64,000 bases of DNA. Source: Psychromonas algarum (lineage in GTDB: Bacteria > Pseudomonadota > Gammaproteobacteria > Enterobacterales > Psychromonadaceae). The DNA is taken from the NCBI RefSeq assembly GCF_004376845.1, contig NZ_SNUW01000008.1, positions 1-64,000 on the forward strand, in the 5' to 3' direction. The notes under the pieces are model-generated. The model was given only the letters and a program-made list of their open reading frames with translations, was not told where the DNA came from and made no database searches. Of this stretch, positions 19,325 through 29,463 are shown in pieces; position 1 is the first letter of the stretch; each line of letters opens with the position of its first letter. Made by a program: the position numbers and the translations under genes.

Positions 19325-19675
19325 TTATTGATTTGTAGCCGCAACAAAATCATATTGTGCATAGCGTTTAATACAAGCATCTAACAATAAATCATCATCA
19401 TAAAACTTAAAAACCATCTCAGCGATTTCATGTAATGCGTCTCTGTCTTCACTACGAATACAAAACATATCATGCTCAGTACATAGAGTGAGTTTGTTAA
19501 GAAGTTCAGGATTTTTCTCTGTTAACATATTTTCAATGAGCATTTCCCAATCATCACCATCGCCTAAAAAATCATGATGCTCGAAGGCAGTCCATTTTAA
19601 ATCTCCTAACGTTAAACTATGTATTTTTTGAAAGCTTGAAAATGAAAAAGGTTGGAAAGCATTAGGTTGTTTCAT
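19325..19675 (-). CDS. Imm51-like immunity protein, orphan
   Basis: 116 aa from the ATG at 19675 (MKQPNAFQPF); the frame runs open to 19831, but those residues do not resemble a domain. Seen: GDGDDWEMLIENML, PELLNKLTL, EHDMFCIRSEDRDAL and FYDDDLLLDACI. These match the Imm51 pattern, in which a G.G.DW segment is followed by PEL, MFC.yS.D..AL and a DD.L element. Imm51 proteins protect against polymorphic or contact-dependent toxins. No toxin gene adjoins it, so it may be an orphan defence against competitors. Assignment rests on recalled motifs. Acidic, soluble, no signal peptide. Confidence 0.6.
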   Translation of the reverse strand: MKQPNAFQPFSFSSFQKIHSLTLGDLKWTAFEHHDFLGDGDDWEMLIENMLTEKNPELLNKLTLCTEHDMFCIRSEDRDALHEIAEMVFKFYDDDLLLDACIKRYAQYDFVAATNQ

Positions 19676-19881
19676 AAAAGTGCTCTTTGTAGATAAATGG
19701 ATGGCAAACTTCATCCTAAACCTATCACTTTTATGAATGATGTTAACCGTCATGCTTTTATGATTAATAATGAAGAAAGTAACTGAATAAGGTGCGAATT
19801 TTGTGTATTTGTGAACAAGCCAGCATAACACAGGAGAGTGCTCAGTAAGTAGTAAGTGAGGACTTAGTGAGCCCCCCTCAA

Positions 19882-19919
19882 TTCTGGATAAATTGCAAAG
19901 GCAATGCCGTTATCCAGAA
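19882..19919. repeat. Nested hairpin after speB
   Basis: Outer stem ttctggataa / ttatccagaa (19882-19891 / 19910-19919) encloses an inner attgc-aaag-gcaat. It lies about 50 bp past the speB stop on the minus strand. There is no clear T tract; it may be an mRNA 3' end or processing structure. Confidence 0.55.
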
Positions 19920-19968
19920 CCAAGGAAAATAAACATTAAGTTAACCTGATAATAATAACAATAAATCG

Positions 19969-20904
19969 TTACGCTATTTTATTAGCAGTCCAAACATACA
20001 ATAACTCTAATGCAATGGTTGCCGCAGCCAAAGCCGTTATTTCACTATGATCATAGGCAGGAGAAACTTCAACCACATCCATTCCAACTAAATTAATGCC
20101 TTTCAATGCACGAATGATTTTTAATGCTTTATCTGAACTTATTCCACCGCATACAGGTGTCCCCGTACCTGGTGCAAAAGCAGGATCTAAACAATCAATA
20201 TCAAAGGTTAAATATACAGGTTTATTACCTACTATTTCTTTTATCTGAGACACAATTTGATCTGCTGATAAATCATTTGCTTGCATAGCATTAATCACAT
20301 TAAAACCATGGCCTTGCTGTTTATATTCAGTACGTATGCCAATTTGCACAGACGAAGCGGGATCAATCAGACCTTCCTTCGGTGCATGATAAAACATAGT
20401 GCCATGATCATAACGGCTACCATTATTGTAAGTATCCGTATGTGCATCAAAATGAATTAGCGCCATTTCACCATAATGCTTTTTATAAGCACGTAATAAA
20501 GGCAAGGTAATAAAATGATCCCCTCCTAAACCAAGTAACATTTTTCCACTTTTTAAAATCTGATCCGCAGCGGCTTCAAGACGTAATGCTAAATCTTTCG
20601 CATCACCACAGTCGAATACCAAGTCACCGGCATCAATGATTTGTGTATGCTCAAATAATTTAAAGTCCCATGGAAATTTTTTACTTTCCCAAGATAAGTT
20701 AACCGAAGCTCGACGGATTGCATCGGGTCCCATTCGCGCACCAGAGCGACCAGACGTTGCCATATCAAATGGTACTCCAAACACAACAACATCTGCTTTT
20801 TCTACAAGTGGATTTTTAACTAAAGGACGACGCATAAACGTCATCGCATTAGAATATAAAGAGTAATCTTCTTTATTAAATAAATCGTTAAACTGCCCTT
20901 TCAT
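19969..20904 (-). CDS. speB: Agmatinase SpeB
   Basis: 311 aa ureohydrolase that converts agmatine to putrescine and urea. Seen: the three binuclear manganese motifs of the arginase fold, [19 protein letters not shown] (followed by [10 protein letters not shown]) and [17 protein letters not shown], and the E in [20 protein letters not shown]. Usual length. Its ATG directly follows the speA stop codon (TAA then ATG), so the two are translationally coupled and act in sequence: SpeA makes the agmatine that SpeB uses. Confidence 0.96.
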   Translation of the reverse strand: MKGQFNDLFNKEDYSLYSNAMTFMRRPLVKNPLVEKADVVVFGVPFDMATSGRSGARMGPDAIRRASVNLSWESKKFPWDFKLFEHTQIIDAGDLVFDCGDAKDLALRLEAAADQILKSGKMLLGLGGDHFITLPLLRAYKKHYGEMALIHFDAHTDTYNNGSRYDHGTMFYHAPKEGLIDPASSVQIGIRTEYKQQGHGFNVINAMQANDLSADQIVSQIKEIVGNKPVYLTFDIDCLDPAFAPGTGTPVCGGISSDKALKIIRALKGINLVGMDVVEVSPAYDHSEITALAAATIALELLYVWTANKIA

Positions 20905-22815
20905 TTAAAATCCCTCAAGGTAAGTGTAACCTGCTAAACCTTGCTCTAATTCATCTAAAATACTTTGTTGATCTTCTTGAGAAACACGAGAAGATGCTAA
21001 CGCTCGATAGTTATCACGAATAGCTTCAACATCAATATGAACATAATTCATCATATCTTCAACGCTATCGCCTTTGTTGACAGAGTCAATATTCCATCCA
21101 CCCTTTTCATCCATATTAATTACAACACTATGAGTATCACCAAATAGGTTATGCATATCACCTAATATTTCTTGGTAAGCTCCTACTAAAAAGTACCCCA
21201 TTAAATATGGTTTATCAGCAGACCAAGGCGGCACAGGTAAAGTTGTTTCAATACCTTGCCCTTCAACGTACTGGTCAATTATCCCATCAGAATCACAGGT
21301 AATATCCAACAATACGGCACGACACTGACCTGCATTTTGCAAGTTAGCAAGTGGTAAAATTGGAAATACTTGGTCAATTCCCCATGCATCTGGTAATGAT
21401 TGGAATAACGAAAAGTTAACAAAAAATTTGTCTGCTAAACGTTCATTTAAATCATCTAAAATCGGACGATGAAAACGATTTTTAGTGCTCATTTGTAAAC
21501 TCAATTCGTAATAAATACGCAATGCAACTTGTTCCGCCCAAGCACGTTGATGCAAACTTAATACACCTGTTGAAAATTGATTATGTACTTCCGCAATATC
21601 ACTTTGGGTATCGTTATAGATTTCAATCAAAGCACGGTCATCACTCCCAGCAAAAAGTAACTGCCAGTTATTCCACATGTTTTGTAACAATAATGGCGCT
21701 TCTTGCTCCGGCGCATCAAACTGCTCAGGTTGATAAGTTTCAGCACCAATCACATTCGTTATCAACACTGCATGGTGAGCGGTTAATGAACGACCAGACT
21801 CAGAGATAATGACAGGCTTCGGTTGTTCATATAAGCCACAAATATCACTAATGGTGATCACGATATTACGTGCATATTCCGCTAAGCTATAGTTCATTGA
21901 GTTATGCGACTGGCTACGTGTACCATCATAATCAACAGCCAAACCACCACCAATGTCAAGATACTCAAGTGGTACGCCAACATTGCGTAATTCACAATAA
22001 AAACGTGCAGCTTCACTCACACCATTTCGTACATCTCGAATGTTAGCCATTTGCGAACCTAAGTGAAAATGCACGAGTTGTAATGAGCCTAATTTATTTT
22101 CTGCTTTTAAACGCTCAACTACAGTTAATACCTGTGATGCAGCTAAACCAAATTTAGATTTTTCACCACCACTTGATTGCCATTTACCTGCACCTTGAGA
22201 TGCTAAACGAATACGCACACCAATACGTGGTTTTACTCCTAAAGAACGCGCTTCTTCTAATACCAAATCAAGCTCAGATAATTTTTCTAAAACAATAAAA
22301 ACACTGTGCCCTAGCTTTTCACCAATTAAGGCTAAGCGAACGTATTCTCTGTCTTTGTAACCATTGCACACAATGACTGAACTAGCTTTCTGTGCGAGCG
22401 CTAACACAGCTAATAATTCAGGCTTACTACCTGCTTCAAGGCCTAATTGTTTATGCTCTAACTCTGCTTGGCTTGCTAGAATTTCATCAACCACTTCTTT
22501 TTGTTGATTTACTTTAATTGGATAAACCAATAAATAGCGATTGTCGTAATCAATTTCATTAATTGCTTGATTAAATACATCACAAATATTGTGTACACGT
22601 TGATGCAATATTTGTGGGAAGCGTACTAATGCCGGCATAGTTAGATTACGTTTTTCAAGTTCGCTAGCAATATCGCTTAACGCTACTTGATGATCATTAT
22701 CACTGCGTGGTGAAACATAAACTTCACCTTGGTCGTTGATCCCGTAAAAACCTTGGCTCCAGTAACGAACATTGTATTCCGCTCGGATGCGTTCCATATC
22801 AATTGAATGTTGCAA
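20905..22815 (-). CDS. speA: Biosynthetic arginine decarboxylase SpeA
   Basis: 636 aa PLP enzyme that decarboxylates arginine to agmatine. Seen: PLP-barrel lysine in [29 protein letters not shown], the glycine loop [14 protein letters not shown], and the C-terminal [20 protein letters not shown] with catalytic acid D. The length fits the family and there is no signal peptide. First gene of the speA-speB unit. Just upstream, 22842-22865 and 22897-22920 contain short inverted repeats that could belong to its promoter region; no known operator was recognised. Confidence 0.96.
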   Translation of the reverse strand: MQHSIDMERIRAEYNVRYWSQGFYGINDQGEVYVSPRSDNDHQVALSDIASELEKRNLTMPALVRFPQILHQRVHNICDVFNQAINEIDYDNRYLLVYPIKVNQQKEVVDEILASQAELEHKQLGLEAGSKPELLAVLALAQKASSVIVCNGYKDREYVRLALIGEKLGHSVFIVLEKLSELDLVLEEARSLGVKPRIGVRIRLASQGAGKWQSSGGEKSKFGLAASQVLTVVERLKAENKLGSLQLVHFHLGSQMANIRDVRNGVSEAARFYCELRNVGVPLEYLDIGGGLAVDYDGTRSQSHNSMNYSLAEYARNIVITISDICGLYEQPKPVIISESGRSLTAHHAVLITNVIGAETYQPEQFDAPEQEAPLLLQNMWNNWQLLFAGSDDRALIEIYNDTQSDIAEVHNQFSTGVLSLHQRAWAEQVALRIYYELSLQMSTKNRFHRPILDDLNERLADKFFVNFSLFQSLPDAWGIDQVFPILPLANLQNAGQCRAVLLDITCDSDGIIDQYVEGQGIETTLPVPPWSADKPYLMGYFLVGAYQEILGDMHNLFGDTHSVVINMDEKGGWNIDSVNKGDSVEDMMNYVHIDVEAIRDNYRALASSRVSQEDQQSILDELEQGLAGYTYLEGF

Positions 22816-23255
22816 ATTCGTATCTCACAAAAAAGTAGGCGTAATAGTATTTCAGAAAACTGAAATCACAATCTGACAAAATGTTATCGCGCGGATTATT
22901 TGCCAATAAAATAATCCAGTCTAGTCAATAATTTTTGTTGTTCTGATAAATAAAAATGACCATTCAAAATGCTCTTGAATATTTAAAAATATCTGTAAAA
23001 TTAATGCCAAAATAAAAATGCAAACCTTGATCTTCTAATTATTTTTACCTATGTAGAAAAAACTTATCAAGTTTTCCAGCGTTTATTTAAAATCATATTA
23101 TTCAATATAATAAGAGCAATGGAGTTATAAGAATAAGTTATAAAACAAGGTTGGACATATAACCTACGCAAGAGAATAATCCCTGCTTCATTCATACACC
23201 GTTAACCATCTTCGAACGTATGTATCTGCATTTTAAATTTCTTTTGGACTTCAAT
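22816..23255. other. Intergenic gap between divergent speA and yeeE-like genes
   Basis: 440 bp. Two small dyads lie near speA: atttcag...ctgaaat around 22850 and ggattatt...aataatcc around 22900. Otherwise only AT-rich sequence is seen, with no gene or RNA. It presumably contains both promoters. Confidence 0.45.
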
Positions 23256-24509
23256 ATGGATAAAAAACAAGCTTCCTACGGTATTATCATTACCATCACC
23301 ACCTTACTTTTAGGTGCAATTTTCCTTGATGACTCATCACTTTTCTTACGTCTTTTATTGGGTTTAAGTCTTGGTTTTGCTTTGACAAAAGGCTCTATCG
23401 GTTTTGCGGGAAGTGTGAACCGAGCTTATCGCCGTGGTTCAACGCAATTATTACAAACACTGATGTTTATGTTTGTTGTTACAGCCATTATTAATGCAGG
23501 TTTGTTACTGAATTCAGATGTTGGCAATTATAATTTATGGGTCAACCCTATTAACTTAGGTTTACTGATAGGCGGTATCATGTTCGGTGCGGGCATGAGT
23601 CTTTCAAGTTGTTGTGCAACAGGTGTTATGGTTGAACTAATAAGTGATGTGCCTCGCGCATTAACGACATTATTCTTTTTTGGTGCCGGTGTATTTTTTG
23701 GTTTCCCATTACAAGCGACACAGAGCTGGATAACTGAAACTGCATTTTCTTCAAGCAGCTTTGAAGGACAAGGAGTTTATTTACCAGATTTATTTACTTG
23801 GGGGCCTTTAAACGGTTACTTCATTTCTATTTTGGTCACCATCACTTTTGCATTAATCGTGGTTTATTGCGCAAAACAGTATCAAAATTATCGTCAGAAA
23901 AAAGGCTCATACTTAGGTGTTGCAGGAGAAATTGCTCGTCAAAAAATGCATCAAAATGAACCAGTTACTGAGTTTAAGCTATTTAGCACAGAAACCTACA
24001 AAAAATGGATTGGTAACTTGTGGGAAATGAAAACAGCCGCGTTAGTGATTGCACTGATCTTCGGTATTATGATGGCATCAACTGGATCAGGTTGGGGAGC
24101 ATCAACACCATTTGGTATTTGGTTTGGTAAAGTGTTAATGCTATTTGGTATGAATGCAAATGATCTTGCTGAATTTACACATCGACCTGCAGGCATGTAT
24201 ACAACTCCATTTTTTAATCATGGCGTTTCAGTACAAAACTTTGCCATTATGCTTGGCACCTTAATTGCCGTATTATTTTTAGGTAAGTTTTCATTCACAT
24301 TTAAAATCAATCATTCCGCCAAACAATTGGCTCTATTTGCTTTAGGTGGTTTATTAATGGGTTTGGGTACTCGTTTTGCTAATGGTTGTAATGTAGGAGC
24401 ACTATTTACACCAATTGCAAACTTATCATTATCAGGTTGGATCTATTTAGTGGTTTTACTTTTGGGTGGTGTTTTAGGTAACAAACTTCAACAAGCTGTA
24501 CTGAAATAA
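23256..24509 (+). CDS. YeeE/YedE-family transporter (thiosulfate/sulfur uptake)
   Basis: 417 aa from ATG 23256; the frame extends to ATG 23220, but the added residues are not typical and no ribosome site precedes them. It is an inner-membrane protein with about nine to ten helices and two related halves. Seen: the sulfur-transport signature in both halves, IMFGAGMSLSSCCATG near residue 115 and LLMGLGTRFANGCNVGA near 370, each with the conserved Cys. Known: this matches TsuA, which passes thiosulfate through cysteine relays. Inferred: sulfur acquisition here. No TusA or rhodanese gene is adjacent. Confidence 0.82.
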   Translation: MDKKQASYGIIITITTLLLGAIFLDDSSLFLRLLLGLSLGFALTKGSIGFAGSVNRAYRRGSTQLLQTLMFMFVVTAIINAGLLLNSDVGNYNLWVNPINLGLLIGGIMFGAGMSLSSCCATGVMVELISDVPRALTTLFFFGAGVFFGFPLQATQSWITETAFSSSSFEGQGVYLPDLFTWGPLNGYFISILVTITFALIVVYCAKQYQNYRQKKGSYLGVAGEIARQKMHQNEPVTEFKLFSTETYKKWIGNLWEMKTAALVIALIFGIMMASTGSGWGASTPFGIWFGKVLMLFGMNANDLAEFTHRPAGMYTTPFFNHGVSVQNFAIMLGTLIAVLFLGKFSFTFKINHSAKQLALFALGGLLMGLGTRFANGCNVGALFTPIANLSLSGWIYLVVLLLGGVLGNKLQQAVLK

Positions 24510-24536
24510 TTAAGTACTTAATAAGCGCTATAACAG

Positions 24537-24565
24537 GATGCTTCATATTAAGAAGCATTCTTTTT
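24537..24565 (+). terminator. Terminator of the YeeE-like gene
   Basis: gatgcttc (24537-24544) pairs with gaagcatt (24552-24559), followed by ctttttc. It lies 27 bp past the stop. Confidence 0.7.
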
Positions 24566-25036
24566 CACACGAAATAATTCGGACTGTTCAATCATTATCA
24601 TTCAACTAATAAATTCATTTATAGCGCTAAATATTTAATCCCCTTTTGTTTGATCAAATAAGTAATAGAAACCATAAAACATGCTTTTATAATATTAAAA
24701 AACATATTAAAAGATGCCATTTTATTTACTAAAAAACACCTTTAAAAGAAAAATAAAGTAAGAATATCCTTCATTACTCAAATATACCCATTAATGAACA
24801 AGTGAATATTTATTCAAAAAAATGTATTACCTAACAATAGGTAAATCACTACAAAGTATAAAAAATAAACACCACCCCGCTCACATTTACAAGCTAAGTC
24901 ATTGTTCAAAAAGAAAACAATAACTACACTCAATTCGCCTGAACAATAAACAGGCAATTTATAACCACTTCAAAATTGTGACTATTTATTCACCAAAACT
25001 CACAATGGAAGTTGAGAAAATAAAATAGAGGGATTT
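24566..25036. other. Long AT-rich leader of the alginate lyase gene
   Basis: 471 bp with no frame of note. It ends in agagggattt before ATG 25037. No KdgR-, CRP- or AlgR-like operator could be supported. The length allows upstream regulation. Confidence 0.45.
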
Positions 25037-27370
25037 ATGAAAAACAAATATGGAAAATATACCGCAATAGCTTCTGCATTATTATTAGCAGGTTTAACCA
25101 GTGCTCATGCAGCAACAGCAAATTCTGTTATTGCCAGTGCAGATGACGGTAATGTGGCAAATAATACAGTCGATAATGACTTAAATAGCCGTTGGTCAGC
25201 AGAAGGAAATGATGGCAGCCAATGGTTACAATATGACTTTGGTTCAGCTGTTTCACTGAGTGCTGTTAATATCGCTTTTTATAAAGGTGATTCACGTAGT
25301 ACTTATTTTCAAGTAGAGAGTTCTCAAGACGGTAACACTTGGACACTTGAATTAGATGCAACAGGTAGCGGAGCAACAAATGAGCTTGAAAAATTTGAGC
25401 TTAATGACACGGTAACGGCACAATTTATACGTATTGTAGGTTTTGGTAATAGCAGTAATGCTTGGAATAGTATTACTGAAGTTACTTTTGATGATGCTGA
25501 TGTAGAACCAGAAAAGCCAACAGTTGATCCTGAAGATCCGGATAATAATCAACCTATTGAAGCATCAGTTGTGGCAAGTACTGATGATGGGAATGTTGCT
25601 GATAACTTATTAGATGGTGATTTAGATACTCGTTGGTCTGCTAGTGGTTCAGGCCAATGGGCTCGTTTAGATTTAGGCAGTGAGCAAACCTTGGATAACG
25701 TGAAAATTGCATTCTTTAAAGGTGATTCACGCCAAAGTAGTTTTAGTATTGAAGTGAGTAACGATGACAGTTCTTGGACAACGGTTGTTGAACAAACAAC
25801 AAGTTCTGGCAACAGTAATGATTTAGAAACATTTACATTTGCAGAAACAACTGCACGCTATGTTCGTTATACAGGTTATGGTAACTCTACAAATAGCTGG
25901 AACAGTGTGACTGAGTTTACAGTCAATGCAGCTGGTGAGAGTGTTGACCCTGATGATGGTACTGATACAGGTGGCGGTACTGATACAGGCGGCGGTACTG
26001 ATACAGGCAGCGGTACTGATACAGGCAGCGGTACTGATACAGGCGGCGGTACTGATACAGGTGATTATACACCGACTACTGATGCGGACTTCGCTGGAGA
26101 CATTCACTACACAACTGCTGACAACTTAAACAGCGTATTAGCAACTGCAGTGGGTGGTGATCAAATCATCATTACAGACAGTGGTGAAATTTCTATTAAA
26201 AATATGAGTTTTGATAAGAAAATTTTAATTCGTGCAGAAACTGTTGGCGGATTAAAATTAGAAAATGCAACGATTAGCAATTCAAACAACATCGTTTTAC
26301 AGGGTTTCCTTTTTGGACCATCAAATGATGTTAGTACGTTAGTTAAAATTGTAAACTCAACTAACATTGCTATTTTACGTAACTATTTTGATCATAAGGA
26401 TGTTACCGAAGGACAAAGCTCTTTAGTTGTAACAGAATCAAGTCAATATATTGAAATTGGTTATAACGAATTCCACGATAAAAATATTAGTGTGGTAGAT
26501 GGAGAAAAAAATACTGGTAGTTACATTAAGTTCCAGTACGACAGCGGACAAATGACTAAAAATGCCCATATTCACCACAACTACTTTAATAATATTACCC
26601 CTTATCTTGTAGATGGTGTACCAGCCGGTGATTCAGACCGTGAAGCAATTGTAATGGGGATATCTTCTTCTCAAGATATCGTAACGAATCACATCGTTGA
26701 ATATAACTTGTTTGAAAACTGTGATGGTGAAAATGAAATATTAACAATCAAAACGTCTGATAATACTTTCCGTCACAACACATTCAAAAACTCAATGGGT
26801 TCATTATCATTCCGTTTAGGTCATAGTAATAAAGCATATAATAACTATTTCTATGGTACTGGCGCGAGTGATTCAGTTACTGATGATAACTACCAAACTG
26901 GTGGTATTCGAGTCTACGGTGAAGGACACAGTATATACAATAACTACATGGAAGGTTTATCAGGAACAAGCTGGAGACTGCCGCTATTAGTTGATATGGG
27001 TGATACATCAGATAGTTCAAACGGAGATAGTCATCAAACATCCACAAATATTGATGTTAGTAACAACACAATTGTAGATAGTAAAGGTGGTATTTATATC
27101 GGTCGTGATGATGTTAAATACAACAATAAACCTACTGGTATTTCAATTACGGGTAATGTTGTTATGGGTAGTGAAGGGATCTTATTTAATAACTATTCTG
27201 ATGATAGCTCAAATACTTGGTCAAATAATGCAGCTTATGCAACTGGATCTGCGACAGCAAATGGAGGCGGTATCTTAAGTAGCTCAGAATTAACTGTGTT
27301 AACAAGCGCACCTTCTATTGCTGCGCCAACACCATTAACACCTAACGATGTTGGTACCACAGCGCAATAA
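25037..27370 (+). CDS. Secreted PL6 polysaccharide lyase with two F5/8C domains
   Basis: 777 aa. Seen: Sec signal peptide (cleavage after AHA, about residue 26); two F5/8 type C (CBM32-like) domains at about 28-155 and 178-300, each with DGNVA.N..D.DL.tRWSA, GDSR and NSWNSiTE motifs; a Gly-Thr-Asp linker (about 312-345); and a right-handed beta-helix from about 355 to the end. The helix carries the PL6 catalytic pattern: CDGENEILTIKTSDNTFRHN (Lys base) and SLSFRLGHSN (Arg acid). PL6 enzymes cleave alginate (or, in chondroitinase B, dermatan). The kdu genes 2.6 kb on favour alginate. It is probably exported to digest brown-algal polymer. Confidence 0.88.
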   Translation: MKNKYGKYTAIASALLLAGLTSAHAATANSVIASADDGNVANNTVDNDLNSRWSAEGNDGSQWLQYDFGSAVSLSAVNIAFYKGDSRSTYFQVESSQDGNTWTLELDATGSGATNELEKFELNDTVTAQFIRIVGFGNSSNAWNSITEVTFDDADVEPEKPTVDPEDPDNNQPIEASVVASTDDGNVADNLLDGDLDTRWSASGSGQWARLDLGSEQTLDNVKIAFFKGDSRQSSFSIEVSNDDSSWTTVVEQTTSSGNSNDLETFTFAETTARYVRYTGYGNSTNSWNSVTEFTVNAAGESVDPDDGTDTGGGTDTGGGTDTGSGTDTGSGTDTGGGTDTGDYTPTTDADFAGDIHYTTADNLNSVLATAVGGDQIIITDSGEISIKNMSFDKKILIRAETVGGLKLENATISNSNNIVLQGFLFGPSNDVSTLVKIVNSTNIAILRNYFDHKDVTEGQSSLVVTESSQYIEIGYNEFHDKNISVVDGEKNTGSYIKFQYDSGQMTKNAHIHHNYFNNITPYLVDGVPAGDSDREAIVMGISSSQDIVTNHIVEYNLFENCDGENEILTIKTSDNTFRHNTFKNSMGSLSFRLGHSNKAYNNYFYGTGASDSVTDDNYQTGGIRVYGEGHSIYNNYMEGLSGTSWRLPLLVDMGDTSDSSNGDSHQTSTNIDVSNNTIVDSKGGIYIGRDDVKYNNKPTGISITGNVVMGSEGILFNNYSDDSSNTWSNNAAYATGSATANGGGILSSSELTVLTSAPSIAAPTPLTPNDVGTTAQ
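25961..26060 (+). repeat. 18-bp tandem repeat coding the lyase linker
   Basis: Five full copies of actgatacaggyggcggt (25961-26050) and part of a sixth encode repeated TDTGGG/TDTGSG units between the binding and catalytic domains. Two copies differ by one base. Copy-number change would lengthen or shorten the linker in frame. Confidence 0.9.
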
Positions 27371-27397
27371 TAGATAAGATAATCTAAAATCAATAAC

Positions 27398-27438
27398 AGC
27401 CGGCCTTTAATTTATCCAATTATCGGCCGGCTTTTTTA
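27398..27438 (+). terminator. Terminator of the alginate lyase gene
   Basis: agccggcc (27398-27405) and ggccggct (27425-27432) form a perfect GC-rich stem, followed by ttttttatt. It is 27 bp beyond the stop. Confidence 0.9.
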
Positions 27439-27467
27439 TTACTTTTTTGGAATAATTCCAGAGTAAG

Positions 27468-27624
27468 AGCGATTACATTAAATATGTTGTCTAAGTTTTA
27501 CTCTGAAAAAAGTTCAGTTCAAGGCGTAAATTAATGTTAATCGCTACTCCCTTTACGAAATTTACAACGAAGAAGCACGCTGTTTTAACAAAAAAATAGA
27601 TAAGCTATTTATTCTGATTGGTAT
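27468..27624. mobile_element. MITE-like repeat, copy 1
   Basis: 157 bp. Ends are imperfect inverted repeats: gattacattaaatatgttgt at the left and, on the minus strand, ataccaatcagaataaatag at the right. The core ccctttacgaaatttacaac is shared with copies at 47205 and 58098. No coding content. It lies between the lyase terminator and the Lrp-family gene. Confidence 0.8.
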
Positions 27625-27626
27625 AT

Positions 27627-28088
27627 TTAATAAATATTAATATTGGTTAAATATTTAACTTCTTCCATCACCACATAAGTCCTTGAGTTTTTTATATCTG
27701 GTAAAGAAAGTAAAGTTTCACTCAACACTTTTCGGTAAGCAGACATATCAGCAACACGCGTTTTTAATAAATAATCAAAATCACCCGATACTAAATGACA
27801 TTCTAAAATTGAATCTAATTGTTTTGCAGCTTCATTAAAACGATCAAACACATCGGCACTGGTTCGCTTTAGTGTTAATTCAATATACACAAGCAACGAA
27901 GCATCTAAATATTGTGGATCCAATAATGCAGTATAGGATTTTATAACCCCCTGCTTTTCTAATCGTTTTACACGTTCTAAACAAGGTGTTGCACTCAAGC
28001 CTACTTTTTTAGACAACTCTACATTAGAAATACGACCATTTCTCTGTAACTCTCGTAAGATGTTTTTATCAATTCTATCTAGTGACAT
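27627..28088 (-). CDS. Lrp/AsnC-family regulator next to alanine dehydrogenase
   Basis: 153 aa. Seen: N-terminal winged helix-turn-helix (LDRIDKNILRELQRNGRISN, then VELSKKVGLSATPCLERVKRLEKQGVI) and a C-terminal RAM ligand domain with YIELTL, HLVSGDFDYLLKTRV and YVVMEEVKYLT. It is very like global Lrp in its recognition helix but is divergent from ald, 204 bp away. Lrp-family regulators next to ald commonly activate it in response to alanine, which is the inferred role. It ends within a few bases of MITE copy 1. Confidence 0.88.
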   Translation of the reverse strand: MSLDRIDKNILRELQRNGRISNVELSKKVGLSATPCLERVKRLEKQGVIKSYTALLDPQYLDASLLVYIELTLKRTSADVFDRFNEAAKQLDSILECHLVSGDFDYLLKTRVADMSAYRKVLSETLLSLPDIKNSRTYVVMEEVKYLTNINIY

Positions 28089-28292
28089 TAACCAACCCTT
28101 CGCCTTATAAAAGTACCATTTACTACACTATATAAAAAAAGCCGCATGATCCACTAAGTGGAAATAAAATAAGTAAAAAATAGAGTCAATAAAACTGTTT
28201 TAAAATATCTATACTATTTCTACAACAAATTTATCAAGAAAACCCCAATGACAAAGTAACAATTTAGTAATCAACTTCATAAGGAAATAATT

Positions 28293-29411
28293 ATGCTTAT
28301 CGGTATCCCAAAAGAAATTAAAAATCATGAGTATCGTGTTGGAATGGTACCAGCCAGCGTTCGTGAGTTAATAGAAAACAATCATGAAGTTATTATTGAA
28401 ACAAACGCTGGTATAGGGATCGGTTTTAGCGATCAAGATTACATTGCTGCAGGTGCAAGTATTGAAGATACCGCCGCCGCTATTTTTGCTAAAGCAGACA
28501 TGATTGTTAAAGTAAAAGAGCCATTAGCTGTTGAACGTGCAATGCTACGTCAAGGACAGATCCTCTTCACTTATTTACACCTCGCACCAGATTTACCTCA
28601 GACATTAGACTTAATCGACTCCAAAGCTATTTGTATTGCCTATGAAACAGTGATCGATACACAAGGTAGATTACCATTATTAGCGCCAATGTCTGAAGTA
28701 GCTGGACGCATGGCAATTCAAGCAGGTGCACAAACCTTAGAAAAATCAAACCAAGGCAGTGGCATGTTACTTGGTGGTGTACCTGGTGTAGCTCCTGCAA
28801 AAGTTGTTATTATTGGCGGTGGTATGGTTGGTAACAATGCAGCACAAATGGCAGTAGGTTTAGGTGCTGATGTCACCATTCTAGATAGAAATATCGATAC
28901 GCTTCGTAGCTTAAATATTCAATTTGGTAGTAAAGTTAAAGTAATTTACTCAACATTAGATGTGCTAGAAGCTGAAGTATTAGCCGCTGATCTTGTTATT
29001 GGTGCAGTATTAATACCTGGCGCAGCCGCTCCTAAATTAGTTACTAGAGATCACATATCTAAAATGAAACCAGGCTCTGCTATTGTTGATGTTGCCATTG
29101 ACCAAGGTGGCTGTTTTGAAACATCACATGCAACAACACACCAAGATCCGACTTATATTGTTGATGAAGTTGTACATTATTGTGTTGCTAATATGCCAGG
29201 AGCTGTGGCAAAAACATCAACCTTTGCACTGAATAATGCAACCTTGCCTTATATTATCAAACTAGCAAACTTAGGTTACAAAAAAGCACTAGAAAATGAT
29301 CAAGGATTATTAGAAGGTCTTAACGTTATTAATGGGAAGTTAACCTGCAAAAGTGTTGCAGAAGCACATAACTTACCTTATGTAACAGCTAAAACTGCAC
29401 TTGCGATTTAA
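28293..29411 (+). CDS. ald: Alanine dehydrogenase
   Basis: 372 aa, the family's standard length. It oxidises L-alanine to pyruvate and ammonia with NAD. Seen: IGIPKEIKNHEYRVGMVPASV at the start (Arg15 region), K in VKVKEP near residue 75, catalytic His in YLHLAPD (about 96), Rossmann glycine motif IGGGMVGNNAAQMAVGLGA, and DVAIDQGGCFETSHATTH with the active-site Asp. Ribosome site aaggaaat. Expression is probably controlled by the divergent Lrp-family protein, letting the cell use alanine as carbon and nitrogen. Confidence 0.97.
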   Translation: MLIGIPKEIKNHEYRVGMVPASVRELIENNHEVIIETNAGIGIGFSDQDYIAAGASIEDTAAAIFAKADMIVKVKEPLAVERAMLRQGQILFTYLHLAPDLPQTLDLIDSKAICIAYETVIDTQGRLPLLAPMSEVAGRMAIQAGAQTLEKSNQGSGMLLGGVPGVAPAKVVIIGGGMVGNNAAQMAVGLGADVTILDRNIDTLRSLNIQFGSKVKVIYSTLDVLEAEVLAADLVIGAVLIPGAAAPKLVTRDHISKMKPGSAIVDVAIDQGGCFETSHATTHQDPTYIVDEVVHYCVANMPGAVAKTSTFALNNATLPYIIKLANLGYKKALENDQGLLEGLNVINGKLTCKSVAEAHNLPYVTAKTALAI

Positions 29412-29426
29412 GCTTAGCTAAAACAT

Positions 29427-29460
29427 CAAAGCCCATCAAAAGTTGAATTGATGGGCTTTG
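29427..29460 (+). terminator. Hairpin terminator of ald
   Basis: caaagcccatcaa (29427-29439) and ttgatgggctttg (29448-29460) form a perfect 13-bp stem, 16 bp after the stop. The T tract is short (gctttgtg). It may serve both strands, because a small minus-strand gene ends at 29464. Confidence 0.7.
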
Positions 29461-29463
29461 TGA

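Noticed and set aside
25823-26107. Open minus-strand frame with repeated Ile-Ser-Thr-Ala units inside the lyase gene
   Set aside because: It is only the antisense reading of the 18-bp repeat; the plus-strand frame encodes a coherent secreted enzyme.
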